From: Solibacteraceae bacterium
Lineage (GTDB): Bacteria > Acidobacteriota > Terriglobia > Bryobacterales > Bryobacteraceae
Length of the DNA: 64,000 nucleotides
Direction: 5' to 3'
NCBI GenBank assembly: GCA_021324015.1
Contig: JAJPJX010000207.1
Span: forward strand, 20,106-84,105
Shown here: positions 1 to 8,245 of the stretch, piece by piece
Layout: each line of letters starts with the position of its first letter
How positions within the stretch are numbered: the first letter of the stretch is position 1
Translations under genes and position numbers: made by a program
Notes under the pieces: generated by a model
Database searches by the model: none
What the model saw: only the letters and a program-made list of their open reading frames with translations
Told to the model about the DNA's origin: nothing

Positions 1-595
1 CGCGGAGCGCGGCGCCAATGCGTTCCAGCCAACGCAAAGCCTCCAGATTCACTTCCGCCGTGCCCGCAAAGTCCGCGGGAAACCAGCGGCGCACATAGTC
101 CGCCAGTTCCTGGGTCGCCGGAGGGCCCGGCACCCAGCAGAACCGGTCCGTTTCCCAACCCACGCAGAGTTCCCGCAGTAAGCCTTCAGCGGCGGTCACC
201 ACATGCACCGGCAGGGCATCGAAAAATTCGTTGGCGAACACTACTCCGCGGAACTGCTCGGGCAAGCTTCCGGCGGTGAGATCCACGGGCACGTAGCGCC
301 ATTCGGCGAAGGCGCCGGCCATCTCGCGCCGGCCAGCGCCCAGTTCGACCACAGTGAAATCCGCCGGAGACCCCATCTCGCGCCAGAGCGTCCGCACGCG
401 CGCGGCCACCAGCATGCCGAAAACCGGCTGCAATTGTTCGGCGGTGTAGAAGTCGCCTTCCCGCCCGAAGGGGTCGCGCGCCCGGCGATAGTAGCCGTAC
501 TCGGGGTCGTACAGAGCTGCGTCCATAAATCGACGGAAGGAGATCGGGCCGTCCCGCAGGATCTCGCCGCGCAGCAGCTCCGCCAGGGGATTCAC
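1..595 (-). CDS. MidA/NDUFAF7-type SAM-dependent methyltransferase (3' end outside window)
   Basis: Reading the minus strand from a GTG at 595 gives an open frame that runs off the left edge, about 198 residues. It begins NPLAELLRGEIL and contains YDPEYGYY, the SAM-site stretch VVELGAGRREMA and the hallmark NEFFDALPVHVV. These are features of the MidA/NDUFAF7 family (PF02636), methyltransferases tied to respiratory complex I assembly in mitochondria; the bacterial substrate is generally unknown. The GTG start overlaps the TGA of the upstream gene (GTGA, 592-595), so the two are probably translationally coupled. The family call is from motifs seen directly; the role is inferred. The C-terminal half is missing from the window. 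Confidence 0.8.
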   Translation of the reverse strand, partial: MNPLAELLRGEILRDGPISFRRFMDAALYDPEYGYYRRARDPFGREGDFYTAEQLQPVFGMLVAARVRTLWREMGSPADFTVVELGAGRREMAGAFAEWRYVPVDLTAGSLPEQFRGVVFANEFFDALPVHVVTAAEGLLRELCVGWETDRFCWVPGPPATQELADYVRRWFPADFAGTAEVNLEALRWLERIGAALR

Positions 596-867
596 GGCTG
601 CGCTTCCCGGGACTGCGGCGTGCGCACGAACATTTCGATCAGGTAATCGTGCAGGCAGTCGTAGAGGTAGCGCTGCAAGGTCCAGGGGAACTGTGGATGA
701 TCGATATCCCGGGGGTGGATCGGCGCGTAGTAGGTGTGCACCCCCAGTTCCGGGTTCTTCAGCCGGATCACAAGTTCCACAGCGCCGTTGTGCTCCCGCG
801 CGGAGAACTCCAGCAGGGCGTGCTCGTAGCGGGAGAGTTCAGCAGCGACTTTCTCCAGCGGCGTCAC
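592..867 (-). CDS. small conserved-type hypothetical protein
   Basis: A 91-residue protein with a GTG start at 867 and a stop overlapping the start of the MidA-like gene by 4 bases. It is acidic and soluble, has no signal peptide or membrane segment, and contains an aromatic-rich middle (HTYYAPIHPRDIDHPQFPW followed by LQRYLYDCLHDYLIEMF). I do not recognise the family. Tight coupling to the methyltransferase suggests a shared function. It is divergent from the gene at 895, only 27 bases away. Confidence 0.7.
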   Translation of the reverse strand: MTPLEKVAAELSRYEHALLEFSAREHNGAVELVIRLKNPELGVHTYYAPIHPRDIDHPQFPWTLQRYLYDCLHDYLIEMFVRTPQSREAQP

Positions 868-894
868 GCATTTATGCTAGCGTGAAAAGCGCTG

Positions 895-1491
895 ATGTCT
901 CTACCGGAAACGGTCCGCGTGAAGCTGAGTTCCGAAGCCGCGGAGGCCATCTCCATCACCCCGGTGGTGGTGCGCGAGATCCCCATCCGCGAACTGGTGG
1001 AGTATATGCTGGGCCTCACGGGGAAGGATGCTTCGCGGGTACGGGAGCTGCTGCTGCGCGGCACGCTGGTGAGCGGCGCCTCGCGTTTCCGCTGGGCGGG
1101 ATGGGAAGCCGACCTCGGGAGCATCCATGTACTGCTGGCCACCTTTCCGGATCCGGACCCGGCCCGGCCCTTTGCCGCCGAACGCTGCGTGCGCGTGATC
1201 CTGCGCGGCGGGCGGCATCCCATCGACATTCCCCGGCAGGCTGGAGCCCGCAAGACATGGCTGCGCCGGAGGAGTTTCTGGGACGTGCTGATGGAAGTGG
1301 CCTCCGGCGCGGAATGCCGCTACGCTGGGTATTCCTACCGGGAACACGCGGACGTTTACCAGTTCGACGTGGCGCCCGCGCACCTGGGACGGCTGCGGGG
1401 CGCGGCCGCCTGGCTCAAGTACTCCAGCCTGCGCGATCAGGTGCGGCAGACCGCATTCTTTTCCGCGGAACTGTACGTGGAGCGCAGTTAG
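895..1491 (+). CDS. hypothetical protein, 198 aa
   Basis: An open frame from ATG 895 to TAG 1489-1491 with coding-like composition, filling the space between a divergent gene and a convergent one. No signal peptide or transmembrane segment is visible. The N-terminal third (SITPVVVREIPIRELVEYML) and the Arg-rich middle do not match a family I know. The stop overlaps the stop of the convergent ABC permease (TTAG, 1488-1491). The function is unknown. Confidence 0.65.
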   Translation: MSLPETVRVKLSSEAAEAISITPVVVREIPIRELVEYMLGLTGKDASRVRELLLRGTLVSGASRFRWAGWEADLGSIHVLLATFPDPDPARPFAAERCVRVILRGGRHPIDIPRQAGARKTWLRRRSFWDVLMEVASGAECRYAGYSYREHADVYQFDVAPAHLGRLRGAAAWLKYSSLRDQVRQTAFFSAELYVERS

Positions 1492-2408
1492 GCCAGCTTG
1501 CGTTTCCGCAGTTCGTCTACCGTGACCGCCAGGATGATCACCGCGCCGATGATAGCTTGCTGAAGGTACGGAGAAACACCGAGCAGGTCGCTGCCGTTGG
1601 AAAGCAATCCCATGATGAAGGCGCCGATCAGCGTGCCGATCACGCTGCCCTCGCCGCCGTGCAGGCTGCCGCCGCCGATTACCACCGCCGCGATGGCCTG
1701 GAGTTCGTAGCCGTTTCCGGCCGTGGGCTGGCCGGTCATCAGGCGGGAGGCCTCGATCATGCCCGCCAGTCCCGTCAGCATCCCGCCGAAAGCGTACACG
1801 CAGGTGGTGTGAAAGGCCACCGGGATTCCGGCGTAGACCGCCGCCTCGGCGTTGCTGCCGATGGCGAACGCGTAGCGTCCCAGCCGCGTGTGCTCCAGGA
1901 TGGCGTGCGTGAGCAGCGCGCATCCGACCAGCAGCCAGAGCACGAAGGGTACTCCCAGCAGGTTGCCCTCGCCCAGGAACGAGAAGGCCGGCGGAATGCG
2001 ATGCACCGGCAGGCCGTTGGAGATGATCAGCGCCAGGCCGCGGGCGATGCCCAGGGTGCCGAGCGTGACGATGAAGGGATTGATGCTCAGCTTGACGGTC
2101 AGCCAGCCGTTCACGGTTCCCCAGAACAGTCCGGTGAGGATGCCGATCAGCAGGCCGGCTGGGATGGACATGCCTTTCTCCATGGCCATGGTTCCCAGCA
2201 GGCCGCCCATGGCCAGGATGGCGCCGACGGAGAGATCGATGCCTCCCGCAATGATGATCACCGTCATGCCCAGCGACATGATATTGATCACCGCAGTCTG
2301 GCGGACCACGCTCGAAAGGTTCGTATCCGTCAGGAAGTGCGGGGAGGCGATCGCCAGCCCCACAAACAGCACGATGAGGCTGAGAAACGGCAGCAGGCGC
2401 TGCATCAT
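1488..2408 (-). CDS. ribose/sugar-type ABC transporter permease (RbsC-like)
   Basis: A 306-residue hydrophobic protein with about eight to ten membrane segments. It carries the family signature IIAGGIDLSVGAILAMGG near residue 55 and the EAA-like region AIAAVVIGGGSLHGGEGSV near residue 240, both typical of the RbsC/XylH/MglC permeases (BPD_transp_2). The start overlaps the ATPase stop by 4 bases (ATGA, 2405-2408), so both come from one transcript. The substrate cannot be read from the sequence: no periplasmic binding protein is adjacent in the window. The homologous families import pentoses, galactosides, autoinducer-2 or nucleosides. Confidence 0.93.
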   Translation of the reverse strand: MMQRLLPFLSLIVLFVGLAIASPHFLTDTNLSSVVRQTAVINIMSLGMTVIIIAGGIDLSVGAILAMGGLLGTMAMEKGMSIPAGLLIGILTGLFWGTVNGWLTVKLSINPFIVTLGTLGIARGLALIISNGLPVHRIPPAFSFLGEGNLLGVPFVLWLLVGCALLTHAILEHTRLGRYAFAIGSNAEAAVYAGIPVAFHTTCVYAFGGMLTGLAGMIEASRLMTGQPTAGNGYELQAIAAVVIGGGSLHGGEGSVIGTLIGAFIMGLLSNGSDLLGVSPYLQQAIIGAVIILAVTVDELRKRKLA

Positions 2409-3892
2409 GACAGGTTCTCCGGCTCCAGGGCGGCGTAGCGCAGGATGGCCTCCTGCGTCGTGCGGCCGGGCAGTTCGCCCGTGAGGCGTCCCTGGCGCAT
2501 CACCAGAATGCGGTCGGCCACCTGGAGCAGCTCTGGCAACTCGGAGCTCACCATCAACAGGGCGGCGCCGGAGCGGGCCAGTTCGTGCATCACGTCGAAG
2601 ACCTCGGCCTTGGCCCCCACGTCGATGCCGCGCGTGGGCTCGTCAAACAGGAAGATGCGCGCCTGGCGGAACAGCCACTTGGCGATCACCGCCTTTTGCT
2701 GGTTGCCGCCGCTCAAACGTCCGGCCAGTTGTTTGCCCGAAGAAGCCCGGATGCGCAGCCGGGCGATGTAGTCCGCCGCCACGCGGCTCTCCGCACCGCG
2801 GCGCAGAACGCCGAACCGGCTGATGGACGGCAGGTTGGTCAGCGTGAGGTTTTGCGCCAGCGGCAGCCGCAGGGCCAAGCCGGTCTTCTGGCGGTCCTCG
2901 GTGACCAGCGCGATACCCGCGGCCACCGCTTCGCGCGGCGAGCGGATGCGCACCTCGCGGCCTTCCACGAAAATTCTCCCGGCGTCCACCGGATCCACGC
3001 CGAAGATGGCGCGGCAGAGCTCCGTGCGGCCGGCACCGATCAGTCCGGCCATGCCCACGATCTCCCCGGCACGCAAGGAAAACGAGACCTCGCGCAGCTT
3101 GCCGGCGCGGCTCAGGCCTTCCACCCGCAGCAACTCCGGGCCCGGCGGCAGGGACTCGCGCTGGTAGATCGAAACCAGCTCCCGCCCCACCATGTCCTGA
3201 ATGAGGCGGTCCGTGCTGAATTCCGCCAGCGGTCCAGTGGAGATGCTGCAGCCGTCCCGCAGGACGGTCACGCGGTCTCCGACGGCGCGCAGCTCCTCCA
3301 GCCGGTGGGTGATGTAGATCACGCCCATGCCGCGGTCCCTCAGGGCCCGCACGATCCGAAACACCTCCTCGGTCTCTGCGCCGGAAAGGGACGAGGTGGG
3401 CTCGTCGAAGATCAGCAGGCTGGAACCGTGCTGGATGGCGCGGCAGATCTCGACCAGTTGCTTGCCGGCGGGGCTGAGCTTGCCCACGCGCCACTCCGGC
3501 TGGAGCGGGAAGTGGTGCTCCCGGATGAGCCGGGCGGCCCGCTCCAGCATGCGGCGGCGCGCCACCCAGCCGAACGGCAGGCGCTCCTCGCGGCCCAGGT
3601 AGATGTTCTCGGCCACCGAGAGGTGCGGCGCCAGCAGCGACTCCTGGTGCACCATGGCGATGCCGATGCGCGCCGCCTCCGCAGGCGCCCGCAGAAACAC
3701 CTCCCGTCCCTGCCACAGCATCTGCCCGCCGTCGCGCGCCACCATGCCGGCCACGATCTTCATCAGCGTGGACTTGCCCGCGCCGTTCTCGCCCATGAGC
3801 AGATGCACTTCGCCGGGGCACACCGACAGATTGCCATCTTTCAGGGCGGTCACTCCGCCGTAGCGCTTCTGGATTCCCCGGAGTTCGAGCAC
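2405..3892 (-). CDS. sugar ABC transporter ATP-binding protein, double cassette (RbsA/MglA-like)
   Basis: Two ABC domains in tandem, as in RbsA, MglA and XylG. The first has Walker A GENGAGKST, signature LSPAGKQLVEI and Walker B LLIFDEPTSSLS. The second has the usual degenerate Walker A region GLIGAGRTEL, signature LSGGNQQKAV and Walker B IFLFDEPTRGID. I place the start at GTG 3892 (495 residues, VLELRGIQKRYGG), because homologues begin there; an ATG at 3922 would add ten residues. It is coupled to the permease that follows. It energises uptake at the inner membrane. Confidence 0.92.
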   Translation of the reverse strand: MLELRGIQKRYGGVTALKDGNLSVCPGEVHLLMGENGAGKSTLMKIVAGMVARDGGQMLWQGREVFLRAPAEAARIGIAMVHQESLLAPHLSVAENIYLGREERLPFGWVARRRMLERAARLIREHHFPLQPEWRVGKLSPAGKQLVEICRAIQHGSSLLIFDEPTSSLSGAETEEVFRIVRALRDRGMGVIYITHRLEELRAVGDRVTVLRDGCSISTGPLAEFSTDRLIQDMVGRELVSIYQRESLPPGPELLRVEGLSRAGKLREVSFSLRAGEIVGMAGLIGAGRTELCRAIFGVDPVDAGRIFVEGREVRIRSPREAVAAGIALVTEDRQKTGLALRLPLAQNLTLTNLPSISRFGVLRRGAESRVAADYIARLRIRASSGKQLAGRLSGGNQQKAVIAKWLFRQARIFLFDEPTRGIDVGAKAEVFDVMHELARSGAALLMVSSELPELLQVADRILVMRQGRLTGELPGRTTQEAILRYAALEPENLS

Positions 3893-3939
3893 GCGAAGGG
3901 AACAGTGTAACAGACGGGCCAAAGCAGCCGTCCCGCAGC

Positions 3940-5310
3940 CTAAACTTCGGAAGCGTCGCCCAGGTCCTCGGCGCGGTTCTCGAACTTGGTGAGATGGTGC
4001 AGAAACACCAGATCGATCTTGCCTACCGGGCCGTTGCGCTGCTTGGCCAGGATCAGCTCGGCCAGCCCGCGCAGATCCTCGCGGTCGCGCTTGTAGACTT
4101 CCTCGCGAAAGATGAAGGCCACCAGGTCCGCGTCCTGCTCGATGGAGCCCGATTCACGCAGGTCGCTCAACTGCGGGCGGTGGTCGCCCTGGCGGGTTTC
4201 CGGAGCGCGGCTGAGCTGCGAAAGCACCACCATGGGGACGTTGAGTTCCTTGGCCAGCAGCTTCATGCCGCGAGAGATGGCGCTGATCTCCTGGTTGCGG
4301 TTTTCGAAACGGCCGCGGCCGCTCATCAACTGCAAATAGTCCACCACCACCAGGCCCAGGGGGCGCTCGGCCTGGAGGCGGCGCAGTTTGGCGTGCATGT
4401 CCATGAGGTGCGCGCCCGCGGTGTCGTCGATATACAGCGGCGCCTCCACCAGGTGCGCGAGCGCGGCGCTCAGGCGTTTCCGTTCGTCGGCGCTCAGGTA
4501 GCCCGCACGGAAGCGCTGGCTGTCCACGCGCGCCGCGGCACACAACATGCGCGTCAGCAGCGACTCCTTGGACATTTCCAGCGAAAAGACCGCCACCGTG
4601 CCGGGCTGGCTCTGATTGGTGGTCACGTGGTAGGCGATGTTGAGCGCCAGCGCCGTCTTGCCCATGGAAGGCCGCGCCGCCAGGATGAACAGGTCTCCGG
4701 CGTGCAGGCCCCCGGTCATCTCGTCAAACTTGTAAAACCCCGTGCTGATGCCTTTGACCCGCTTGCTGGGGTCCAGGAAGGCGTTGATACCCCCGTCGTA
4801 GCTCTCCAGAATCTGGCGCGGGCTCACCAGGCCGGCCTTGATCCGGGACTCGCCCAGCTTGAGCAGCGTCTCCTCGGCGCCCGCCAGAATTTCCTCGGGC
4901 TCCTCTTCTCCCGCCAGGCACCGGTTCATCAGGTGCTGCGAGGCGAAGATGATCCGCCGCAGGATGGACTTATCTTTGACGATGCGGATGTAGCTCTCCA
5001 GGTTGACGATCTGGGGCAGGCCGTCATCCAGCGAGACCAGGTAGCTGAGGCCGTCGCAGGCTTCCAGTTCGTTGTAGCGGAGCAGCTCGTTGGCTAGCGT
5101 GACGCGGTCGATCTTTTCGCCGCGCTCGTGCAGTTCGCCCATCCGGGCGAAAATGCGCCGGTGTTTTTCCAGGCTGAAATCCGCCGCTTCCAGGGCACCG
5201 GCGGCCTGGATGTACCAGGAGTCGTCCACCAGAATCGAGCCGAGCACCAGCCGCTCGGCGTCCACATTGCTGGGAAGACCTCGATCTAGCGATACGCTGG
5301 GAGAAGACAT
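3940..5310 (-). CDS. dnaB: replicative DNA helicase DnaB
   Basis: A 456-residue protein of normal DnaB length. The N-terminal domain (AERLVLGSILVDD, about residues 18-130) is followed by a RecA-type helicase domain with Walker A ARPSMGKTA at 212-220, LVVVDYLQLM as Walker B, LSQLSRAPE and the C-terminal SGSIEQDADLVAFIFREEVY. It is the hexameric helicase that unwinds DNA ahead of the replisome. The 258-base region upstream of its start holds several DnaA-box-like sites. No intein or insertion is seen. Confidence 0.97.
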   Translation of the reverse strand: MSSPSVSLDRGLPSNVDAERLVLGSILVDDSWYIQAAGALEAADFSLEKHRRIFARMGELHERGEKIDRVTLANELLRYNELEACDGLSYLVSLDDGLPQIVNLESYIRIVKDKSILRRIIFASQHLMNRCLAGEEEPEEILAGAEETLLKLGESRIKAGLVSPRQILESYDGGINAFLDPSKRVKGISTGFYKFDEMTGGLHAGDLFILAARPSMGKTALALNIAYHVTTNQSQPGTVAVFSLEMSKESLLTRMLCAAARVDSQRFRAGYLSADERKRLSAALAHLVEAPLYIDDTAGAHLMDMHAKLRRLQAERPLGLVVVDYLQLMSGRGRFENRNQEISAISRGMKLLAKELNVPMVVLSQLSRAPETRQGDHRPQLSDLRESGSIEQDADLVAFIFREEVYKRDREDLRGLAELILAKQRNGPVGKIDLVFLHHLTKFENRAEDLGDASEV

Positions 5311-5470
5311 GAACTACACCACTCTACGACGTTCGGCCCTTCCCGCGAGGGGCTGTTTCCCGCGCGTGTTTTGAGCCGCTTACCCTCTGCATAAAGGCGC
5401 GCACGGCGCCCCGGCACGGCGCCTCGAAAAACAGCTTCAGAATCAGCATCCCGGAAGCACCTTCCGTTTG

Positions 5471-5556
5471 ATTTGCACAATTATCCACAAGCGCTTCCAC
5501 AGCCCAACATGAAACGTATCTTCTGTTTTAACCGATTTGCAACCTGTTTTTCCACA
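5471..5556 (+). promoter_or_regulatory. cluster of DnaA-box-like sites upstream of dnaB
   Basis: In the 258-base gap between dnaB and the tryptophanase gene there are four nine-base sites ending in CACA, all in the same orientation: ATTTGCACA (5471-5479), TTATCCACA (5481-5489, the perfect consensus), GCTTCCACA (5493-5501) and TTTTCCACA (5548-5556, fits TTWTNCACA). The rest of the gap (5311-5470) shows no gene. The cluster could be a DnaA-controlled promoter region for dnaB or a replication-related element. It is read directly from sequence; the role is inferred. Confidence 0.6.
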
Positions 5557-5568
5557 GGGGCGGTACCG

Positions 5569-6918
5569 CTACCCCACCGGACGGAAGCGCGCCGAAAAGT
5601 GGCGCAGGAAGGGCGGTTCTTCGACAATCTCCAGGCCACGCAGCCGCTCCCTGGCCTGGTTCACCTCCAGAATAGCCTCCACCACGTAGTCGATGTGGCT
5701 CTGCGTGTAAACCCGCCGCGGGATGGCCAGGCGCAGGAGTTCGTGCTGCGCCTGATCGCCGAACATCACCGAGCCGATCTCGACGGAGCGAATGCCGGCG
5801 TGGCGGTAGAGTTCCACCGCCAGCGCTTGCGCCGGAAATTGCTGCTTGGGGATGTGCGGCAGCATACGGCCCGCGTCGATGTAAATGGCGTGGCCGCCCG
5901 GCGGCTCCACAATGGGGACGCCGCGGTCCGCGATGTGCCGCCCGAGGTAGGCCGTGGAGACGATGCGGTAGCGCAGGTAGTCCGGGTCCAGCACTTCCTC
6001 CAGGCCCACGGCGATGGCGTCCAGGTCGCGTCCGGCCAGCCCACCGTACGTGGGAAAGCCCTCGGTGAGGATCAGCAGATCGGTTTCCTGCGCCGCCAGG
6101 CGGTCGTCGTTGGTGCAAAGAAAGCCCCCGATATTGGCGAACGCGTCTTTTTTCGCCGAGAAGGTGCAGCCATCGGCATAGGAGAACATCTTTTGGGCAA
6201 TCTGCTTCGGGCTCCAGTCTTCGTAGCCGGCTTCGCGTTCCTTGATGAGCCAGGCATTCTCCGCGAAACGGCAGGCGTCCAGGTACAACGGAATTCCGTG
6301 CCGCCGGGCGACCCGGCTGACATCCGCGATGTTCGCCAGAGAGACCGGCTGGCCACCTCCGGAGTTGTCGGTGACCGTGAGCATGATGAGCGGGATGTTC
6401 GCGGCGCCATCGGTGGCGATCAGCCTCTCGAGCGCGGCCACGTCCATGTTTCCTTTGAACGGCCGGCGCGCCTGCGTGTCGGCCGCCTCGGGAACCGGCA
6501 GATCCACGGCGCGCGCCCCGCGGTATTCGATGTTGGCGCGGGTGGTGTCGAAATGCGTGTTGCTGGGCACCACGTTCCCCGGGCGGCACATGACCGTGAA
6601 CAGGATGCGTTCGGCGGCGCGTCCCTGGTGCGCCGGGACCATGTGGCGAAATCCGGTCAGCTCATCCACCACGCGCTTCATGCGGAAGAAACTTTCGCTG
6701 CCGGCGTAGGATTCGTCGCCGCGCATGATGGCCGCCCACTGCTCGGTGGACATGGCGCTGGTGCCCGAGTCGGTGAGCAGGTCAATCAGGATGTTGCGCG
6801 CTGCGATCAGAAATAGGTTGTACCCTGCCTCTTCCAGGTACCGCTCCCGCTCCTCGCGCGTCGTGTGTCGCAGCGGTTCGACGCTTTTCATGCGGAAAGG
6901 CTCTATGATAGTTTTCAC
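5569..6918 (-). CDS. tnaA: tryptophanase (L-tryptophan indole-lyase)
   Basis: A 449-residue PLP enzyme of the tryptophanase/tyrosine phenol-lyase family, splitting tryptophan into indole, pyruvate and ammonia. The PLP lysine lies in FSAKKDAF (Lys257). The positions that separate the two activities all read as tryptophanase: Asp124 in HFDTTR (Thr124 in tyrosine phenol-lyase), Ile381 in SVEIGS (Arg381 in the phenol-lyase) and His440 in LRHFSARF (Phe448 in the phenol-lyase). Overall wording elsewhere (PRRVYT, SYADGC, NIGGFLC) is nearer the phenol-lyase. The GTG start at 6918 keeps the conserved EPFR near the N-terminus. A TATAAT on the minus strand at 6931-6926 lies only 7 bases before it. It is divergent from an MFS transporter. 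Confidence 0.9.
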   Translation of the reverse strand: MKTIIEPFRMKSVEPLRHTTREERERYLEEAGYNLFLIAARNILIDLLTDSGTSAMSTEQWAAIMRGDESYAGSESFFRMKRVVDELTGFRHMVPAHQGRAAERILFTVMCRPGNVVPSNTHFDTTRANIEYRGARAVDLPVPEAADTQARRPFKGNMDVAALERLIATDGAANIPLIMLTVTDNSGGGQPVSLANIADVSRVARRHGIPLYLDACRFAENAWLIKEREAGYEDWSPKQIAQKMFSYADGCTFSAKKDAFANIGGFLCTNDDRLAAQETDLLILTEGFPTYGGLAGRDLDAIAVGLEEVLDPDYLRYRIVSTAYLGRHIADRGVPIVEPPGGHAIYIDAGRMLPHIPKQQFPAQALAVELYRHAGIRSVEIGSVMFGDQAQHELLRLAIPRRVYTQSHIDYVVEAILEVNQARERLRGLEIVEEPPFLRHFSARFRPVG

Positions 6919-6942
6919 TGCTGTGATTATAGAGGAGCACTC

Positions 6943-6960
6943 ATGGAGCTGATCTGGTGA
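6943..6960 (+). other. possible five-codon leader minigene MELIW in front of the MFS gene
   Basis: A good ribosome-binding site (AGAGGAG, 6931-6937) precedes ATG 6943, which reads Met-Glu-Leu-Ile-Trp and stops at TGA 6958-6960. The stop overlaps the GTG start of the transporter (GTGA, 6957-6960). The single Trp codon just before the stop is notable because the divergent neighbour is a tryptophanase. It may be only chance with the site serving the transporter start. Confidence 0.3.
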
Positions 6961-8228
6961 TCCGCAATCTGCGCTGGTGGATCGGCGGCCTGTTGTTCGC
7001 TTCCACGGTGATCAATTACATCGACCGCCAGACCCTCAGTGTGCTGGCCCCCTATCTCAAGAACGAATACCGCTGGAGCAATACGGACTTCGCCCTCGTG
7101 CTGATCGCCTTCCGGGTGGCATACACCATCATGCAGGGCGTGGGCGGGCGGCTGCTGGACTGGCTGGGCACGCGCCGGGGGCTGAGCCTGACCGTGGCCT
7201 TCTATTCCACCGTGGCCATGAGCACGGCCTTCGCGCGGGGCCTGCTGGGTTTCGGTTTCTACCGCTTCTTGCTGGGAGCCGGCGAAGGACCCAACTGGCC
7301 CGGCGCCGCCAAGGCCGTCGCGGAATGGTTCCCCGACCGGGAGCGCGCCTGGGCGGTCGCGCTGTTCGACAGCGGCTCGTCGGTGGGCGGCGCCGTGGCG
7401 CCTTTCCTGGTAATCTTCCTCTACCATACCTTCGGCACCTGGCGGCCGGCCTTCCTGCTCACCGGATCCCTGGGTTTCCTCTGGCTGCTCTGCTGGCGGC
7501 TGCTCTACCGTATCCCGGAGAAGCATCCGCGCCTGGCGCCCGAGGAACTGGCATACATCCGCCGCGGCCGGGCCTCGCATCCCCACGCGGAAGCCGATCC
7601 CGTGGGCTGGCGCAAGCTGCTGGGTTACAAGCAGGCGTGGGGAATCATCCTGGGCCGCTCGCTGCTCGACCCCTACTGGTTCTTGATCGCCGAGTGGTTC
7701 GCCATCTACCTGGTGAGCAAGGGCTTCAAGGTCGAAGACAGCGTCCTGGGCTTTTGGGTGCCATTCCTGGCGGCGGACCTGGGCAATTTTTTCGGCGGCG
7801 GGCTTTCCAGCTACTGGATCCGCCGCGGCTGGCCGGTTGGTAAGTCGCGCCGCACTGTGCTGCTGATCTTCGGGCCCAGCATGCTGGTGCTGATCCCGGC
7901 GGCGTTCAGCTCCCACTACCTGCTGCTCATTTCGCTGATTGCTTACGCCACCTTTGCCTACGCCGCCTGCTCGACCATGTTCCTGTCACTGCCCGCCGAT
8001 GCGTTTCACAGCCGGGCGGTCGCCTCGGTGAGCGGCTTGAGCGGCACCGGCGCGGGGATTTTCACGCTGCTCTCGACCTATCTGATCGGACGCATCTCGG
8101 ACCGCTTCTCGTTCGAGCCCATCATCATCGGCGCTTCCCTGATTCCCTGTGTGGCTACCGTGCTGCTGGTCACGATGGTGCGCGCCGGCAAGCAGCCCGA
8201 CCCGGACGGCATTCTGCTGGATTTCTGA
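6957..8228 (+). CDS. MFS transporter, anion:cation symporter (ExuT/GudP-like) family
   Basis: A 423-residue membrane protein with twelve predicted segments. The N-terminal [20 protein letters not shown], the loop DWLGTRRG between segments 2 and 3 and [19 protein letters not shown] in segment 4 are typical of the ACS group, which takes up hexuronates, glucarate and other organic acids. An in-frame TAG at 6930 leaves GTG 6957 as the plausible start. It is 38 bases from the divergent tryptophanase, so shared regulation is possible, but the substrate is not readable from sequence. Confidence 0.88.
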   Translation: MIRNLRWWIGGLLFASTVINYIDRQTLSVLAPYLKNEYRWSNTDFALVLIAFRVAYTIMQGVGGRLLDWLGTRRGLSLTVAFYSTVAMSTAFARGLLGFGFYRFLLGAGEGPNWPGAAKAVAEWFPDRERAWAVALFDSGSSVGGAVAPFLVIFLYHTFGTWRPAFLLTGSLGFLWLLCWRLLYRIPEKHPRLAPEELAYIRRGRASHPHAEADPVGWRKLLGYKQAWGIILGRSLLDPYWFLIAEWFAIYLVSKGFKVEDSVLGFWVPFLAADLGNFFGGGLSSYWIRRGWPVGKSRRTVLLIFGPSMLVLIPAAFSSHYLLLISLIAYATFAYAACSTMFLSLPADAFHSRAVASVSGLSGTGAGIFTLLSTYLIGRISDRFSFEPIIIGASLIPCVATVLLVTMVRAGKQPDPDGILLDF

Positions 8229-8245
8229 TCCGCCGCTGGGACGGC

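Noticed and set aside
693..2438. Long plus-strand open frame of 581 codons
   Set aside because: It is opposite the ABC permease and overlaps the 198-residue gene in another frame; its text is Arg/Gly/His-rich as expected for antisense frames of GC-rich genes.
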